From: Candidatus Poribacteria bacterium
Lineage (GTDB): Bacteria > Poribacteria > WGA-4E > WGA-3G
Length of the DNA stretch: 64,000 nucleotides
Assembly: GCA_028820845.1 (NCBI GenBank)
Contig: JAPPII010000033.1
Span: forward strand, 1 to 64,000
Reading direction: 5' to 3'
In this document: in pieces, positions 27,123 through 35,052 of the stretch
How positions within the stretch are numbered: the stretch's first letter is position 1
Layout: each line of letters begins with the position of its first letter
Notes under the pieces: model-generated
Told to the model about the DNA's origin: nothing
The model's input: the letters and a program-made list of their open reading frames with translations, nothing else
The model's database searches: none
Made by a program: the position numbers and the translations under genes

Positions 27123-27830
27123 TCATAATACCTTATCAAAAAGCAGTGTACAGGAATTTTGCAATCCTTTCAACAGTTCTAAATCCAATAAGTCAGACGC
27201 ACCGTCAAGGACAGCGTAAACATCATAATCCTCGAACGCTTCTCGCGGCGTGACACCTGACAACACAGCAATAAACGTAATATCAGCACGGCGCGCGGTT
27301 TCAGCATCAGTCACGCTGTCTCCTACATAGACGCACTGTTCGGGAGTGCCACTCGTTTGGGCAACTGCCAGCAGTAACCCTTCTGGATTCGGTTTATACG
27401 CTGCGTCGCCACCGCCAACAATAACGGGGAAGGCATCTACAAGATTCTCTTTGGCGAGAATCCCTTGAATGTAAGGTCGATTCTTCTGAGAAACAATAGC
27501 GAGTTGGATATTTAGGTTCAACAATACCTGTACCGTTTCTGGCACACCTTCGTAGAATTCCGCTAACGCAACCATTGTCTCATCAGCGCGTTGAAGGAAG
27601 AATTGCGTAAATTCATCAATACGTTTAGGGTCGGTTTCTCCAGCAAGTGATATGAGTATATCGGGTAGCGATAAACCGATTGCCCGCCGAATTGTATCGT
27701 CAGAAGCGAGGGGTAGCCCCATTTGGCTGAATGCGAAGTTAACGCCGTCAATCGTGCCTCGCGCAGAGTCTACCAACGTATAGTCAAAATCGAATATAAT
27801 GGTTTGAACAGGCAGCTTCAATTGGCTCAA
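27123..27830 (-). CDS. HAD-family phosphatase, Gph-like
   Basis: A 235-residue HAD hydrolase with DFDYTLVDS at 14-22 (nucleophile Asp14, acid/base Asp16), the motif III lysine in AYKPNPEG and the motif IV acids in GDSVTDAE. The alpha-helical cap between motifs I and II is of the phosphoglycolate-phosphatase kind. It probably removes phosphate from a small metabolite such as 2-phosphoglycolate. The start is a TTG that overlaps the preceding gene's TGA (TTGA), so translation is coupled to it. The decarboxylase gene follows after 19 bp. Confidence 0.85.
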   Translation of the reverse strand: MSQLKLPVQTIIFDFDYTLVDSARGTIDGVNFAFSQMGLPLASDDTIRRAIGLSLPDILISLAGETDPKRIDEFTQFFLQRADETMVALAEFYEGVPETVQVLLNLNIQLAIVSQKNRPYIQGILAKENLVDAFPVIVGGGDAAYKPNPEGLLLAVAQTSGTPEQCVYVGDSVTDAETARRADITFIAVLSGVTPREAFEDYDVYAVLDGASDLLDLELLKGLQNSCTLLFDKVL

Positions 27831-28879
27831 AACTCAAGTTCGGGTATCCCGACCTCCGCTGCTGTCTCTTGAAATTGCCGCCACGTCTCGTCGTCAATAG
27901 GGATGCCTTCACGTAGGCGATCCTCGGTTTGACGTGCCTCAATTTCACCGGGGGTCAAGATTTCCTCGAATCCGGGTGCGGTCGGTGCGGCTTTCACGTG
28001 GTCAACGAGTCCGTCAACATGGTCATAGAAGTCTTCAAGCGGTGTAAAATTAGCGATGTCCAGTGCTATCATCAGCACCCCGTTCTGGAGGCGTGTGTTT
28101 CCAGAACCGCTACAGCCTGCCCCGGACAAGGCACCCCCTAAAATGTCAATCATCAAACCGAGGGCGTATCCCTTGTGTCCAGCAATCCCGCCGAGTGGTA
28201 ACAATGCCCCCGGTGGGGTTTCCATCAGGTCTCTTGGGTTCTGTGTCGGTTCGCCTTCGTTGTTGATGAGCCAACCGAGTGGCACGGAATCCCCACGGTT
28301 AACCGCAACGCGAATTTTGCCTTGTGCGACAACGCTGCTCGTGATGTCGAGCAGGATTGGGTGTCCATTGCGCGTCGGTGTGGCGATTGCGATAGGATTT
28401 GTTGCGAGTCGTCCATCTCGGCCGCCAAACGGAGCGACGTAGAGCGCAGTCCCACCGGCGTTGACCATCGTGATGCCGACCATACCCGCTTCGGCTGCCA
28501 TCAGCGGATAACTCCCAATCCGTCCGATGTGGTTGCAGTTGTAGACACTGATTGCGCTAATCGTGCTTGACTTCGCCTTTTCAATTGCGAGTGACATCGC
28601 CTTCTGTGCGATGACGTGTCCGAACCCCCAATTGCCGTTGATAAGGGCATGTGAAGCCGATTCACGTTCAATTTCCATCGGTGCTCCCGGTTGAATTAAC
28701 CCGGATTCGATGAGTCCAATATACTGTGGGATGCGGATAACGCCGTGTGAATCGTGGCCTGCAAGGTTTGAGGCGACAAGCAACTCCGCGACAATTGATG
28801 CTTCGTGACTCGGCACACCCCGAGCTTCAAAGATGTCGGCTGTGATTTTCTGTAGCTGGTGCTGCGTGAAATTTGGCAT
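27827..28879 (-). CDS. Ldh2 / malate-lactate dehydrogenase family oxidoreductase
   Basis: A 350-residue NAD(P)-dependent dehydrogenase of the Ldh2/YlbC family, a fold distinct from classical lactate or malate dehydrogenase. AGHDSHGVIRIP near 40-51 holds the conserved His and Arg, and LATNPIAIATP and GHKGYALGLM are family signatures. Such enzymes reduce 2-oxo acids (malate, lactate, ureidoglycolate, sulfolactate). Here it heads an operon with a HAD phosphatase and a 2-oxo acid decarboxylase, which suggests 2-oxo or 2-hydroxy acid metabolism. The PhyH gene 31 bp upstream may share the transcript. The ribosome site is weak. Confidence 0.88.
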   Translation of the reverse strand: MPNFTQHQLQKITADIFEARGVPSHEASIVAELLVASNLAGHDSHGVIRIPQYIGLIESGLIQPGAPMEIERESASHALINGNWGFGHVIAQKAMSLAIEKAKSSTISAISVYNCNHIGRIGSYPLMAAEAGMVGITMVNAGGTALYVAPFGGRDGRLATNPIAIATPTRNGHPILLDITSSVVAQGKIRVAVNRGDSVPLGWLINNEGEPTQNPRDLMETPPGALLPLGGIAGHKGYALGLMIDILGGALSGAGCSGSGNTRLQNGVLMIALDIANFTPLEDFYDHVDGLVDHVKAAPTAPGFEEILTPGEIEARQTEDRLREGIPIDDETWRQFQETAAEVGIPELEF

Positions 28880-28909
28880 ATCGGTGTTAGCGTTTACCTC
28901 TACTTTCTA

Positions 28910-29695
28910 CTATGCTGCGTCAAACAGCGATGGGAAGTGGCGGTACGGGTCGCCGGGTTCACGGAAGAGAATCTTTTGGCGTTCTGTGAGTTCTATATCT
29001 TCCGGTTGTGCCATGCGCTGCGATTTCCACGCAATATGTGAAACGCAATACTTGTACAACAGGGAGCGACGTTCATGCTTTCCGTTCCAAGCTGCTGTAC
29101 CGTGCGTCAGTGCTTCAGTGAACAGGATTGCTGAACCTGCTGGCACGTTTGGAATGATTACACAAGGTGACGCTTCAGGCGCGTCATCTATCTGTCGTGG
29201 CAGCTTGAAATTGCTCTTATGGCTCCCCGGAATACAGCAAAATCCACCGTGTTCTGGTCCAGCATCGGTGAGGTTATAGGTTACAACAACAAATCCATTA
29301 TGGATCTCGTTATCTCGGAAGGAGTAGTATTCTCCGTGCTTCGCTCTTGCTGTTGGAGAGGTCGCACCATAATCCGCGTGCAGCCGTCCGCGTGGCATGC
29401 CTTCCCGCATGTACATCCCGTAAATCCGATCCAGGCGGAAGCAGTCGCCTAAGCGGAATTGAAGTATCGGCATAATTTTCGGATGGTCAAGGAGATTACA
29501 AAACGCTTTTCCCCACTGCAGAAAACCGGGACCGTCCGGCGCACTGCCGAATCTTTGGACCCTTCCGGGTGTCGGGAGTTGTTGATCGTCGATGTGTTGG
29601 TTGAGTGTTGCAACCTCTTCTGGACTCAATACATTTTCGATGACGAGGTAGCCTTGCACGTCAAAGAGGTACTGTTGCAACTGTAAGTCACTCAT
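28910..29695 (-). CDS. phytanoyl-CoA dioxygenase (PhyH) family protein
   Basis: A 261-residue Fe(II)/2-oxoglutarate oxygenase. LHADYG gives the His-x-Asp pair and ALTHGTAAW the distal His that bind iron; the Arg in KHERRSLLYKY binds 2-oxoglutarate. It should hydroxylate a small organic substrate in the cytoplasm with succinate and CO2 as by-products. The PhyH family is broad, so the substrate is open. The window holds a second, distant member at 37916, and such proteins are often numerous in poribacteria. It could lead the operon into Ldh2. Confidence 0.88.
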   Translation of the reverse strand: MSDLQLQQYLFDVQGYLVIENVLSPEEVATLNQHIDDQQLPTPGRVQRFGSAPDGPGFLQWGKAFCNLLDHPKIMPILQFRLGDCFRLDRIYGMYMREGMPRGRLHADYGATSPTARAKHGEYYSFRDNEIHNGFVVVTYNLTDAGPEHGGFCCIPGSHKSNFKLPRQIDDAPEASPCVIIPNVPAGSAILFTEALTHGTAAWNGKHERRSLLYKYCVSHIAWKSQRMAQPEDIELTERQKILFREPGDPYRHFPSLFDAA

Positions 29696-29951
29696 ACGCC
29701 TACCCTCCTGTTGTCTACAGGACTGTGAGATTGCTTGATAAAATATTTATAATCAATTTAGCATATATGGCGAGGCAGTGTCAAATAAATTTTACGCGTG
29801 TCGTGTGTGCATGCCCTATATCGTGCAGCGTGAACCCAGGTTTGTCCGTTTTTGTGCATTAAGGCGGGCAAACGATAGGGCATTTAGCGTTTAGGCGGTG
29901 GCACGCAAATTGCACAGGTCGTCATAGCAACTTGTTGTGTGAAAAGGAGAC
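29696..29951. promoter_or_regulatory. divergent intergenic region with nested inverted repeats
   Basis: Outer arms ATGCCCTAT (29811-29819) and ATAGGGCAT (29875-29883) are a perfect inverted repeat. Inside it GTTTGTCCG (29840-29848) and CGGGCAAAC (29865-29873) pair with one wobble. The array ends 16 bp before the -24 element of the sigma-54-like promoter. This is where an activator might bind, although the usual distance is longer. The rest of the region is AT-rich, with the start signal of the PhyH gene at its left. Confidence 0.5.
29899..29914 (+). promoter_or_regulatory. sigma-54 (RpoN)-type -24/-12 promoter
   Basis: TGGCACG, four bases, then TTGCA: an exact match to the core of the sigma-54 consensus TGGCACR-N4-TTGCW. 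The predicted transcription start is near 29925, about 27 bases before the WD40 gene's ATG, which suits a leader with the AAAAGGAGA site. No rpoN or enhancer-binding protein gene is in the window. Confidence 0.6.
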
Positions 29952-32045
29952 ATGTCACTTATGAAACAGACACTGTTTTTTATTTTAGCGATGCTACTGG
30001 TTTTTGTCCTACCGTGGTCGAACGGTTTTACGCTGAATTATACACAGATGGGGCTACCGGAAGGGGCAATCACGCGGTTGGGGAAAGGCTATATAAACGA
30101 TATAGCATACGCGCCAAACGGCACGCAACTTGCTGTGGCGACCTCTATAGGGGTCTGGCTCTATGATACCTCTACGGATACTGAACTTAACCTCCTCTCG
30201 GAAGGTCCCAATTACGTTCAGGCGATTGCATTCTCACCCGATGGCGGCATTTTGGCAAGTGGCGGCTATTTGCGAAACGGGGTCATTCGGTTATGGGATA
30301 CAACTACAGGAAAACTCTATGATACCATTGATGTATCCGAAGAGGTTTTAACCCTCGCGTTTTCGCCAGATGGCACCATACTTGCCAGCAGTGGCGAATG
30401 GCCCGACTATCCGATTCGATTGTCGGATATAGCCACACGTCAACTTCGAGATACGCGCTTTGACAACACAGGTTCTCCTTACGCGCTTTCCTTCTCACCC
30501 GATGGAAAGACCCTCGTGAGTGGGGGACGGGATAACACAGTTCGGTTGTGGGATGTCCAGACTGGAGAACTTAAGAACCGGCTTAAAGGACACCGAGACG
30601 ACGTTAATGCTGTTATATTTTCCCAAGATGGCGAAATGTTGGCGAGCGGTAGTGATGATGGAACAGTTCGGTTGTGGAATGTCCAGACTGGAGAGACTTT
30701 CGCTACGCTGAAAGGAAACACGAAATTCCCGGAAGGGATCACTGCCCTCGCGTTTTCACCGAATGGTACAACGTTAGCAAGCGCGACAACCGATCAGATA
30801 TGGTTGTGGGATGTCCACACGAAACAGATAATACGGATTCTTGAAGGGCATACCTGGCATGTCAGCGCGCTGGCGTTTTCGCCAGATGGTGAGACTCTCG
30901 CCAGCGCAGGTTGGGATTGGACACTCCGGTTCTGGAATGCCGCTACCGGAAAACTCCGCAAGACCTTTGGTGAACATACAAGCGCAGTTAATACGGTCGC
31001 GTTTTCGCCAGATGGGAAAACACTTGCCAGTGCCAGTTGGGGATTGATTCGCTTGTGGAATACGAATGGCATCCCACTTCAATTATGGCACGCCCGGACC
31101 GGAGAACACCTCGAAAATTTCAGATACCATATTGATTATGTTTGGACCGTTGTATTTTCACCCGATGGTAAACACCTGGCAAGCAGTGGTAACGACAGCC
31201 GGCTCCGATTGTGGGAGGTTCACACTGAAAATCATGTCTTTACGCTTAGAGGGGGTGGTGATGCCGTCGCATTTTCGCCGGACGGAAAACTTATCGCAAG
31301 CGCGTACGGAGGGGATAATATGATCTCAACAATAGGTTTATGGGATGTTCACACGGGTGAACTCCTTCACGTTCTCAGCAGACATTACGCGCCGCTGACG
31401 TGTGTCGCCTTTTCCCCAGATGGTAAAACACTTGTGAGCGCGAGTCGAGATTCCGAGATTGTTTTGTGGGATATGGCTACCCTCCAACGCCGTCTGAGTA
31501 TTACAACACAGCACACAGAAGCTGTCTATGCTGTCGCCTTTTCTCCTGATGGCAGTACGCTTGCGACCGGTAGTTACGATCAGACGCTTCGATTATGGGA
31601 CCCACAGACCGGAGAACGTAAAGCGGCGTTGCAGTATCCAGATGCGGTGACCTCTGTCGCCTTTTCCCCTGATGGCAGAACCCTTGCTGTCACATCCGGG
31701 GAGTGGACAAACAATCACATACAGCTCTTAGATACAGAGACACTTCAACCCATTGAGACGCTGGAGGGGCATACGGAGACTATTACGGCTTTAGCGTTCT
31801 CATCTAATGGCAGAACCCTTGTGAGTAGTAGTTGTGATGGTACGACTCTCTTATGGGAAATTTCGGGTGCTGAGGTGCCGCACGATGTCAACGGCGATGG
31901 GCGTATAAATATTGAGGATTTAAGGTTCGTTGCTGCCCACCTTGGAGATATGGAAAAAGGAAACGCAGCAGATATTAACAATGATGGGGTTGTCAATATT
32001 CTTGATCTCGTCGCAGTTTCAAGGGCGATAGCGCGTTCGCGGTGA
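29952..32045 (+). CDS. exported WD40 beta-propeller protein with C-terminal dockerin
   Basis: A 697-residue exported protein. A signal peptide fills residues 1-24. From about 45 to 640 the sequence repeats FSPDGKTLASGSxDxTxRLWD-like units, some 13 blades, enough for two propellers. Residues 645-697 hold two EF-hand-like calcium loops, DVNGDGRINIEDL and DINNDGVVNILDL, with the spacing of a type I dockerin, a module that plugs into cohesins. No cohesin is in the window. It may be part of a surface complex. Two ATGs compete (29952 and 29961); the second has better spacing from GGAG. The sigma-54-like promoter is 40 bases upstream. Confidence 0.88.
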   Translation: MSLMKQTLFFILAMLLVFVLPWSNGFTLNYTQMGLPEGAITRLGKGYINDIAYAPNGTQLAVATSIGVWLYDTSTDTELNLLSEGPNYVQAIAFSPDGGILASGGYLRNGVIRLWDTTTGKLYDTIDVSEEVLTLAFSPDGTILASSGEWPDYPIRLSDIATRQLRDTRFDNTGSPYALSFSPDGKTLVSGGRDNTVRLWDVQTGELKNRLKGHRDDVNAVIFSQDGEMLASGSDDGTVRLWNVQTGETFATLKGNTKFPEGITALAFSPNGTTLASATTDQIWLWDVHTKQIIRILEGHTWHVSALAFSPDGETLASAGWDWTLRFWNAATGKLRKTFGEHTSAVNTVAFSPDGKTLASASWGLIRLWNTNGIPLQLWHARTGEHLENFRYHIDYVWTVVFSPDGKHLASSGNDSRLRLWEVHTENHVFTLRGGGDAVAFSPDGKLIASAYGGDNMISTIGLWDVHTGELLHVLSRHYAPLTCVAFSPDGKTLVSASRDSEIVLWDMATLQRRLSITTQHTEAVYAVAFSPDGSTLATGSYDQTLRLWDPQTGERKAALQYPDAVTSVAFSPDGRTLAVTSGEWTNNHIQLLDTETLQPIETLEGHTETITALAFSSNGRTLVSSSCDGTTLLWEISGAEVPHDVNGDGRINIEDLRFVAAHLGDMEKGNAADINNDGVVNILDLVAVSRAIARSR

Positions 32046-32049
32046 AATG

Positions 32050-32081
32050 AAAAAAATAGGCGCGCCTGTCAAACGCGCCTA
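32050..32081 (-). terminator. rho-independent terminator for the 32109 lipoprotein gene
   Basis: Read on the minus strand, TAGGCGCG (32074-32081 complement) pairs with CGCGCCTA around a 9-base loop and is followed by six T residues. It lies 28 bp past the stop of the minus-strand gene. It belongs to the family of palindromic repeats and shows that some copies act as terminators. Confidence 0.7.
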
Positions 32082-32108
32082 AGAAAAGAAATGCAAACCA
32101 ACACTGTA

Positions 32109-32873
32109 TTATTCCTTAATGTAATCTGAGCGTAACTCAAACGTATGATTCACCCAACTCCCTGCGCGGACATCAAGTTCAGTCTCAATTGCTATTATAT
32201 CTTCCAGTTCCTCGTAGGCAGTGGCATCTGCTTGGTTCGCAAACTCTAATTCGACAAGGCGGTGTGGATTTTCACCGTTATAGTTGTCAAAAGAGGATAC
32301 CGCTTTCAGCTGCGGGGGGCTGACCAACACATCAGAAATAGAAGCAACCCACTCAAGGTAAGCTTGTTTTCCACCAAGGGGATATTCAACAAAAATAATG
32401 CCTTTAATCGGCCAATCGTCTTCACCGGTTTTCGAGTAGTCAGAGCGCTCAATGAATGTATGTGCGCTCACTCGGGACGCGTGGTTGGGGAGGTTTTCAA
32501 AAACGGCAGCGATCTCCGGACGATTCATATATGTCATCGCATCAACAAAACTGTCAAATTCAAACTCAACGAACCGGTGTGGACTCACTTCCTCGCTATT
32601 GTCATAAGATCTTATCCGATTGACCTCTTCAGGAGCTTGCAAAATTGAGGCAATGGAGGCAATCCACTGAAGATAAATATCCTTTCCACCTTCCGGGTAG
32701 TCTACTAACCAGACTAATTTCACTGGCGTTGTTTCTATATCCATCATAGTCTCATCCATCGTAGCATCTGCGGGTGTGACATCTAACACAGATCTTTGTG
32801 CTCTATCGCAGCCCACCAGTGCGACAAACGCGATAAGAACTATCAAGGACAGGTTCGCTAATCTCGAAATCAT
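32109..32873 (-). CDS. lipoprotein with two tandem dimeric alpha/beta-barrel-like domains
   Basis: A 254-residue lipoprotein with lipobox ALVGC near residue 22. Two halves are related: YPEGGKDIYLQWIASIASIL with a later PHRFVEFEF, and YPLGGKQAYLEWVASISDVL with PHRLVELEF. Each unit looks like a ferredoxin-fold, dimeric alpha/beta-barrel domain as in EthD or antibiotic monooxygenase-like families, so the duplication would supply a whole dimer in one chain. No function is known. A membrane-surface binding or stress role is inference. A hairpin terminator follows. Confidence 0.65.
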   Translation of the reverse strand: MISRLANLSLIVLIAFVALVGCDRAQRSVLDVTPADATMDETMMDIETTPVKLVWLVDYPEGGKDIYLQWIASIASILQAPEEVNRIRSYDNSEEVSPHRFVEFEFDSFVDAMTYMNRPEIAAVFENLPNHASRVSAHTFIERSDYSKTGEDDWPIKGIIFVEYPLGGKQAYLEWVASISDVLVSPPQLKAVSSFDNYNGENPHRLVELEFANQADATAYEELEDIIAIETELDVRAGSWVNHTFELRSDYIKE

Positions 32874-32973
32874 AATTTTTTCTCCTTTTGTTAATGTAAA
32901 AGTAGGTTAATAAGACTTACATTTATAGAAAATTGCCCTGTCCTATGTCCTATCTGTTAGGTTTAATTCTTTC

Positions 32974-33007
32974 TCTTAAGGATAGCACATTCTTAAGGAT
33001 AGCACAT
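32974..33007. repeat. perfect 17-bp tandem duplication
   Basis: TCTTAAGGATAGCACAT occurs twice in direct contact (32974-32990 and 32991-33007). It lies between two minus-strand genes, upstream of the lipoprotein gene. A slippage event or an operator pair could explain it. Confidence 0.7.
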
Positions 33008-33057
33008 TATTTTTTCCAAGGCAATTCATTATGCGGCGGGAACTATTCAAAATTTGC

Positions 33058-33606
33058 TTACGACTCCCAAATCGGTTCCGAAGTGTTCGCGCGGAAGTTT
33101 ACCGTCCGAGCGAGAACAAACAGAAGGTCTGAAAGTCTGTTTAAACTCCGAAGTATTTCCATATTCACTTCAGTTTTACGTGCGAGCCGAACAACACACC
33201 GTTCACTTCGGCGGCAGACGACGCGCGCGATATGTAAAATAGCACCGGCGGCACATCCACCGGGTAAAATAAAATTCCTGAGAGGCGGAAGTTCTTCTGA
33301 AAGCGTATCTATCGCAGCTTCCATCTCTGTCGTGAAGTCCCCTGATATTCGCATTTCAGAGGATTTTGAATGTGTTGCGGGTGTTGCCAAATCCGCTCCA
33401 ACTGCAAAGAGGTGATTTTGGACGCGCGACAGCAACTCCAAAAGGTCGGAATCGTCAATCAACGTCTGGGCATAACCGATATAGGCGTTGAGTTCGTCAA
33501 CAGTGCCAATCGCCTCGAATTGTAGGGCATCTTTCCCTAACCTTGTGCCGCCGTACAGCGCGGTTTCTCCAGAATCACCAAATTTAGTATAGATTTTCAT
33601 ATCCAT
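33058..33606 (-). CDS. ATP:cob(I)alamin adenosyltransferase, PduO/MMAB-type
   Basis: A 182-residue, all-helical, probably trimeric enzyme that moves the adenosyl group of ATP to cob(I)alamin to give coenzyme B12. The N-terminal MKIYTKFGDSGETALYGG and IGTVDELNAYIG and the C-terminal RRSERCVVRL and NRLSDLLFVLAR match the PduO/MMAB family. It implies use of B12 enzymes such as methylmalonyl-CoA mutase or a diol dehydratase, none of which is in the window. It diverges from the fuconate dehydratase gene. Confidence 0.9.
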   Translation of the reverse strand: MDMKIYTKFGDSGETALYGGTRLGKDALQFEAIGTVDELNAYIGYAQTLIDDSDLLELLSRVQNHLFAVGADLATPATHSKSSEMRISGDFTTEMEAAIDTLSEELPPLRNFILPGGCAAGAILHIARVVCRRSERCVVRLARKTEVNMEILRSLNRLSDLLFVLARTVNFRANTSEPIWES

Positions 33607-33644
33607 TTATTATATACTCTGTGAAAAAAGGAATCAACGCAAAT

Positions 33645-34979
33645 ATGAAAATTTCAGGTAAAATTAAGAAGATTAACGTCCTTGACCTACGGGTACCCAC
33701 ATCGGATACGCTTCTCGGTTCCGATCCGTTTCACAAAAAGCCAAACTATTCTGCAGTGCTAACCACGCTGGAGACAGACACAGGTCATCAGGGCATTTCT
33801 GTCGCTTTCACCGCCGGTGCCGGCAACGATTGGATTGCCTACGGGGTTAAGGACCTCGCACAACTTGTTGTCGGAATGGAGATGGACACGTTTGTTGCTG
33901 ACCCAGGCGAATTCCATAGGCTACTCGTTGACCACCACCAATTGCGTTGGCTTGCAGATGGTGTCAATCGGATGGCAATCGGGAGCATTGTCAATGCAAT
34001 GTGGGACCTCTGGGCAAAATTGGTGGGTAAACCGCTCTGGAAACTCCTTGTCGATTTACCGCCGGAGAAAATTGTACAGTGTATCGACTGGCGATATTTA
34101 CAAGATGCGTTGACCCCTGATGAAGCCGTAGGGATTCTCAACGCACACTCAGAGGGGCGCGATGATCGCGAACAGTGCCTCCGGAAACAGGGACCCAAAG
34201 CATATTCCACTGCCGGATGGCTCGGTTTAACGGACGAACAGATTATCGAAACGGTGAATCAAGTAAAGGCAGCCGGACTCGACTGCTTCAAGATGAAGGT
34301 CGGACAGGATCTCGAATTTGACAAAAAACGACTCGCTTTCATTCGGGAAGCAATTGGTCCAGAGGCGCGCTTGATGCTTGATGCCAATCAGATTTGGGGT
34401 GTTGATGAAGCGATCGCTTATATGAAGGAATTAGCAGATTTTAACCCGACATGGATTGAAGAGCCAACAGCGCGCGATGATGTTCTTGGTTTTGTGAAAA
34501 TTGCGCGTGCCTTAGAAAAATACGGCATCGGGGTTGCTACAGGGGAACAGGTGCCCTCCCCCGTTATCTTCAAGCAATTAATCACGAGTGGCGCGATTCA
34601 ATACTGTCAGATTGACGCGACACGGTTAGGCGGGGTCAACGATGTTCTCGGAGTCATCTTAATGGCAGCGAAGTATAGCGTTCCTGTCTGTCCTCACGGG
34701 GGGGGTATCGGTTTATGCAACATGATTCAGCACTATGCCCTTTGGGATCAAATCTGTGTTGCGGCGCACTCGGATACACAAGTGGTTGAATACCTTAACT
34801 TCCTCCAAGAAGAGGTTTTCTTACATCCGATCCGAGTCCAGAACGGTGCTTATATTACGCCGACGGTTCCGGGGTGGGGGCTTGAGATGTTCCCTGACTT
34901 CATTGAGGAGCACGTCTATCCGACAGGCTCCATCTGGCAAGGGAGAGAGGCATCTGGTGGAGTAACGTTTTTGGCGTAG
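33645..34979 (+). CDS. L-fuconate dehydratase (enolase superfamily, ENOSF1-like)
   Basis: A 444-residue enolase-superfamily enzyme. The KMKVG motif carries the base, LDANQIW, WIEEPTARDD and ATGEQ carry the Mg ligands Asp, Glu and Glu, and CPHGGGIGL carries the His base. The length and the DPFHKKPNYSAV opening match L-fuconate dehydratases, which convert L-fuconate to 2-keto-3-deoxy-L-fuconate. I prefer the ATG at 33645 to a GTG at 33621, which has no ribosome site. The HpcH/HpaI aldolase converging on it is a plausible next step in deoxysugar acid breakdown. Confidence 0.88.
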   Translation: MKISGKIKKINVLDLRVPTSDTLLGSDPFHKKPNYSAVLTTLETDTGHQGISVAFTAGAGNDWIAYGVKDLAQLVVGMEMDTFVADPGEFHRLLVDHHQLRWLADGVNRMAIGSIVNAMWDLWAKLVGKPLWKLLVDLPPEKIVQCIDWRYLQDALTPDEAVGILNAHSEGRDDREQCLRKQGPKAYSTAGWLGLTDEQIIETVNQVKAAGLDCFKMKVGQDLEFDKKRLAFIREAIGPEARLMLDANQIWGVDEAIAYMKELADFNPTWIEEPTARDDVLGFVKIARALEKYGIGVATGEQVPSPVIFKQLITSGAIQYCQIDATRLGGVNDVLGVILMAAKYSVPVCPHGGGIGLCNMIQHYALWDQICVAAHSDTQVVEYLNFLQEEVFLHPIRVQNGAYITPTVPGWGLEMFPDFIEEHVYPTGSIWQGREASGGVTFLA

Positions 34980-35009
34980 CCCCTTAGCGATTTTCTTTTT
35001 AAAATGGTA

Positions 35010-35030
35010 GGCGAGGTTTGTAACCTCGCC
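35010..35030. repeat. palindromic repeat GGCGAGGTT/AACCTCGCC
   Basis: A perfect 9-bp inverted repeat with a 3-base loop between the convergent fuconate dehydratase and aldolase genes. Same arm sequence as the copy at 14343. Confidence 0.6.
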
Positions 35031-35052
35031 GGTCCTCTTATAGGAGGGCAAA

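Noticed and set aside
29811-29883. Riboswitch before the WD40 gene
   Set aside because: The repeats lie upstream of the predicted transcription start, so they would not be in the mRNA.
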